The translations under genes and the position numbers were made by a program. Source: Chrysomallon squamiferum (Eukaryota; Mollusca; Gastropoda; Neomphalida; Peltospiridae). Taken from it: 27,500 bases of DNA. The stretch covers positions 7,310,161-7,337,660 of the forward strand of contig CM022670.1 in assembly GCA_012295275.1 (NCBI GenBank). The letters run 5' to 3'. Below the pieces are notes generated by a model. The model did not search any database, was not told the origin of the DNA, and was given only the letters and a program-made list of their open reading frames with translations. Shown here piece by piece: positions 21,143 to 27,500 of this stretch. Numbering within the stretch: the first letter of the stretch is position 1; each line of letters begins with the position of its first letter.

Positions 21143-21209
<67 letters not shown>
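21143..21209. repeat. (AG)n microsatellite at the edge of the duplicated segment
   Basis: About 33 AG units end exactly where homology to 15636 begins (GAATTCC), so the array marks the left junction of the duplication. Confidence 0.9.
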
Positions 21210-21213
<4 letters not shown>

Positions 21214-21358
21214 CATACTTTCAGTTATCAACTTTTTATCATCTTGAATAAATTAGATTCTGAAAACACAAATAACCCTTTTTTATTATTACGCATATAC
21301 ACTGGAAACAAGTTTATTGTTAATACCCAAACAATATCTAGAGGTCAAAAAAAGAAAA

Positions 21359-21390
<32 letters not shown>

Positions 21391-22436
21391 TAATAATAAC
21401 AGTAAACAAATTTGAATAAGTAAAATAAATATTAATAATAATAAACATCTCCAAAAGTAAATACAGTATTCCCTCGCTATTCGCGGGGGTTACGTTCTTT
21501 ACCCCCCCGCGAATAGCGAAAAACCGCGAATATTGGATGCAGTTTTAAAACGTCTATTATGAGATTATATATATGGTACTAAATGCTTCCCAAACATTTT
21601 CTAAAGACACTCTTACTCATTAATACAGTAATAATGTAGTAATATTGCATGCAGTTATGTATTTCACTAATGTAGTAATGATAATGTAAACACATTTTAA
21701 TTTTGTACTGAAACAATATTTTAATCAGAAAGAAACGTAAGTACATGAGGACAGTAACACCGCATAGCATAGTTACCCATACAGTATTACTGCACCGTAA
21801 AGTCATTTTCTATGCGTACAACATATGTATTAGAATTGACAGAAAGTGGAACAAATTTAAAGGCAAAACAGACAGATAAATACAGTACGCACAGTTCAGG
21901 TAATAATATGCAATTAAACACATTATTAATACACGGTCACAAAAAATATGCACTGTATATACAGTGTATGCATTTATAAAAAAAATACGTACTGTATTGC
22001 AATAATAACTGAAAAAATTTGATATTGTTTGTGCGGTTTACCGAGCATTTGTTTTTATGACGTTATGACGCTAGCCTGGTATACCAGCATACGATGCGAT
22101 AGGGTTAAGAGCCTAACCCGCGAATATGCGGGGCCGCGAATGGGGAACCGCGTATAGGTGAGGGTATACTGTAAATCAAAACAGTATTAATACCGAAGAA
22201 GGAAAGACGAGAATTTTGAAAATGTAATTCTATAAATCTATTTGAATTAAGATAAATGAATAATACACTCATTTATAATAATAAAAGAAATATGCCCTAG
22301 CAAACTAAATTTTAATATTTTTAAAATAAATCAATTCAGCTGACATGAAAAAAACCGTCCACTCATTTTACTATTCTCTTTATTTTCATTTGATCAAATT
22401 ATTATTATTTTTTTTTGTTATCTTTTCTTTTAATAC
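21208..22436. repeat. Second copy of the EMC7-downstream segment, split by a transposon
   Basis: Two parts, 21208-21463 and 22174-22436, align in order and orientation with 15636-16137. Removing the 708-bp insert and one TA restores collinearity. The right edge of homology (TCTTTTAATAC) lies 160 bases before the CD109 start codon. An A-rich run at 21347-21381 has expanded relative to 15807-15821. Confidence 0.9.
21464..22171. mobile_element. Non-autonomous pogo/Tigger-like DNA transposon, 708 bp
   Basis: The ends form imperfect terminal inverted repeats: CAGTATTCCCTCGCTATTCG on the left and, on the reverse strand, CAGTATACCCTCACCTATAC on the right. Each is followed by GC-rich CGCGG and CGCGAAT words typical of Tigger-like ends. 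The element is flanked by TA on both sides (21462-21463, 22172-22173). The homologous uninterrupted copy has a single TA at 15854-15855. The interior has no transposase frame and includes a 16-bp palindrome around 21960, CACTGTATATACAGTG. Superfamily call rests on the CAGT start, TA duplication and end sequence. Confidence 0.85.
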
Positions 22437-22472
22437 TTCATAATTCTGGAAACTAGCGAAAGTACCGCACAT

Positions 22473-22517
22473 ATGTCTGTCAGTGCCGGGAATACACCAA
22501 TATTTCTCACAACATAA
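22473..22517 (+). other. Short upstream open reading frame in the CD109-like leader
   Basis: ATG at 22473 opens 14 codons and stops at TAA 22515-22517, before the main start codon. If transcribed it could lower translation of the main frame. It is in the same frame as the main start. Confidence 0.3.
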
Positions 22518-22595
22518 CAGCCAACGCATCCGACACGGGATATACAAAAAGTTGGAATCGCCGAAACGAAGTTTAGTGAGAAACAAGTTGAAGTT

Positions 22596-27196
<4,601 letters not shown>

Positions 27197-27290
27197 GTAA
27201 GACTTATTAATTATAATATGAATATTGTTGTTATTGTTGTTCTTGTTGTTGGTGGTGGTCGTGGTTGATTTTTTTCTTCTTCTTTCTTTC

Positions 27291-27332
<42 letters not shown>

Positions 27333-27371
27333 TGTTGTTGTTGTTTTTTTTTTTTTTTTTTTGTTGTTGTT

Positions 27372-27407
<36 letters not shown>

Positions 27408-27500
27408 TTATTATTATTATTATTGTTGTTGAAGATGTTGTCATTGTTTTAGTTATTATTGTTGTTGTTATTGTTATTATCATTATTGTTCTTACTGTCG
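27197..27500 (+). other. Start of CD109-like intron 10, simple-repeat filled
   Basis: After the donor at 27197 the intron is TTG, TTC, TTA, TTTA and poly(T) units (about 27220-27480) to the window edge. The next exon is outside. Confidence 0.85.

Noticed and set aside
21208-22436. Copied EMC7 segment as a processed EMC7 pseudogene
   Set aside because: No coding sequence is included and no tail is present at the end where a poly(A)-derived tract should be, so retrotransposition of the mRNA is not supported.

Overview
This window is AT-rich animal genomic DNA crowded with microsatellites, mainly (ATT)n, (CA)n and (CT)n arrays and long A or T runs. Genes are split into short exons with GT..AG introns. 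An invertebrate-type (i-type) lysozyme, a CD109/alpha-2-macroglobulin-type thioester protein and an EMC7 orthologue together point to a lophotrochozoan. A mollusc is most likely, and the repeat profile resembles cephalopod DNA; that last step is inference from general knowledge, not from a search.

Layout. 1-1085 (+): the last coding exon of an unrecognised gene, 475-1085, preceded by intron. 1086-9755: gene-poor DNA with microsatellites, an AT-rich hairpin and two GC-richer islands of unknown role. 9756-11803 (-): a complete four-exon i-type lysozyme of 175 residues with both catalytic acids, 14 cysteines and a 43-residue C-terminal extension. 11822-13620: presumed lysozyme upstream region. 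It holds a symmetric 44-bp ETS/E-box/ETS element, a possible orphan coding exon and an exact ETS-CRE composite motif. 13620-16259: A-rich on the + strand, probably partly EMC7 3' UTR. 16260-19249 (-): a complete four-exon EMC7 of 218 residues. 19729-20343: a 30-bp minisatellite of about 20 units. 21208-22436: a second copy of the sequence just downstream of the EMC7 stop codon, split by a 708-bp pogo/Tigger-like non-autonomous transposon; the uninterrupted copy at 15636-16137 shows the empty site. 22596-27196 (+): the first ten exons of a CD109-like gene that runs off the right edge.

The three recognised genes are not a pathway. Lysozyme and the thioester protein are both secreted or surface innate-immunity proteins, while EMC7 is a housekeeping subunit of the ER membrane insertase; their adjacency may be incidental. 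I found no clearly novel multi-gene system. The most interesting signals are regulatory and structural: the symmetric element upstream of lysozyme, the orphan ETS-CRE promoter-like motif, and the duplicated and transposon-split segment that abuts CD109 exon 1.
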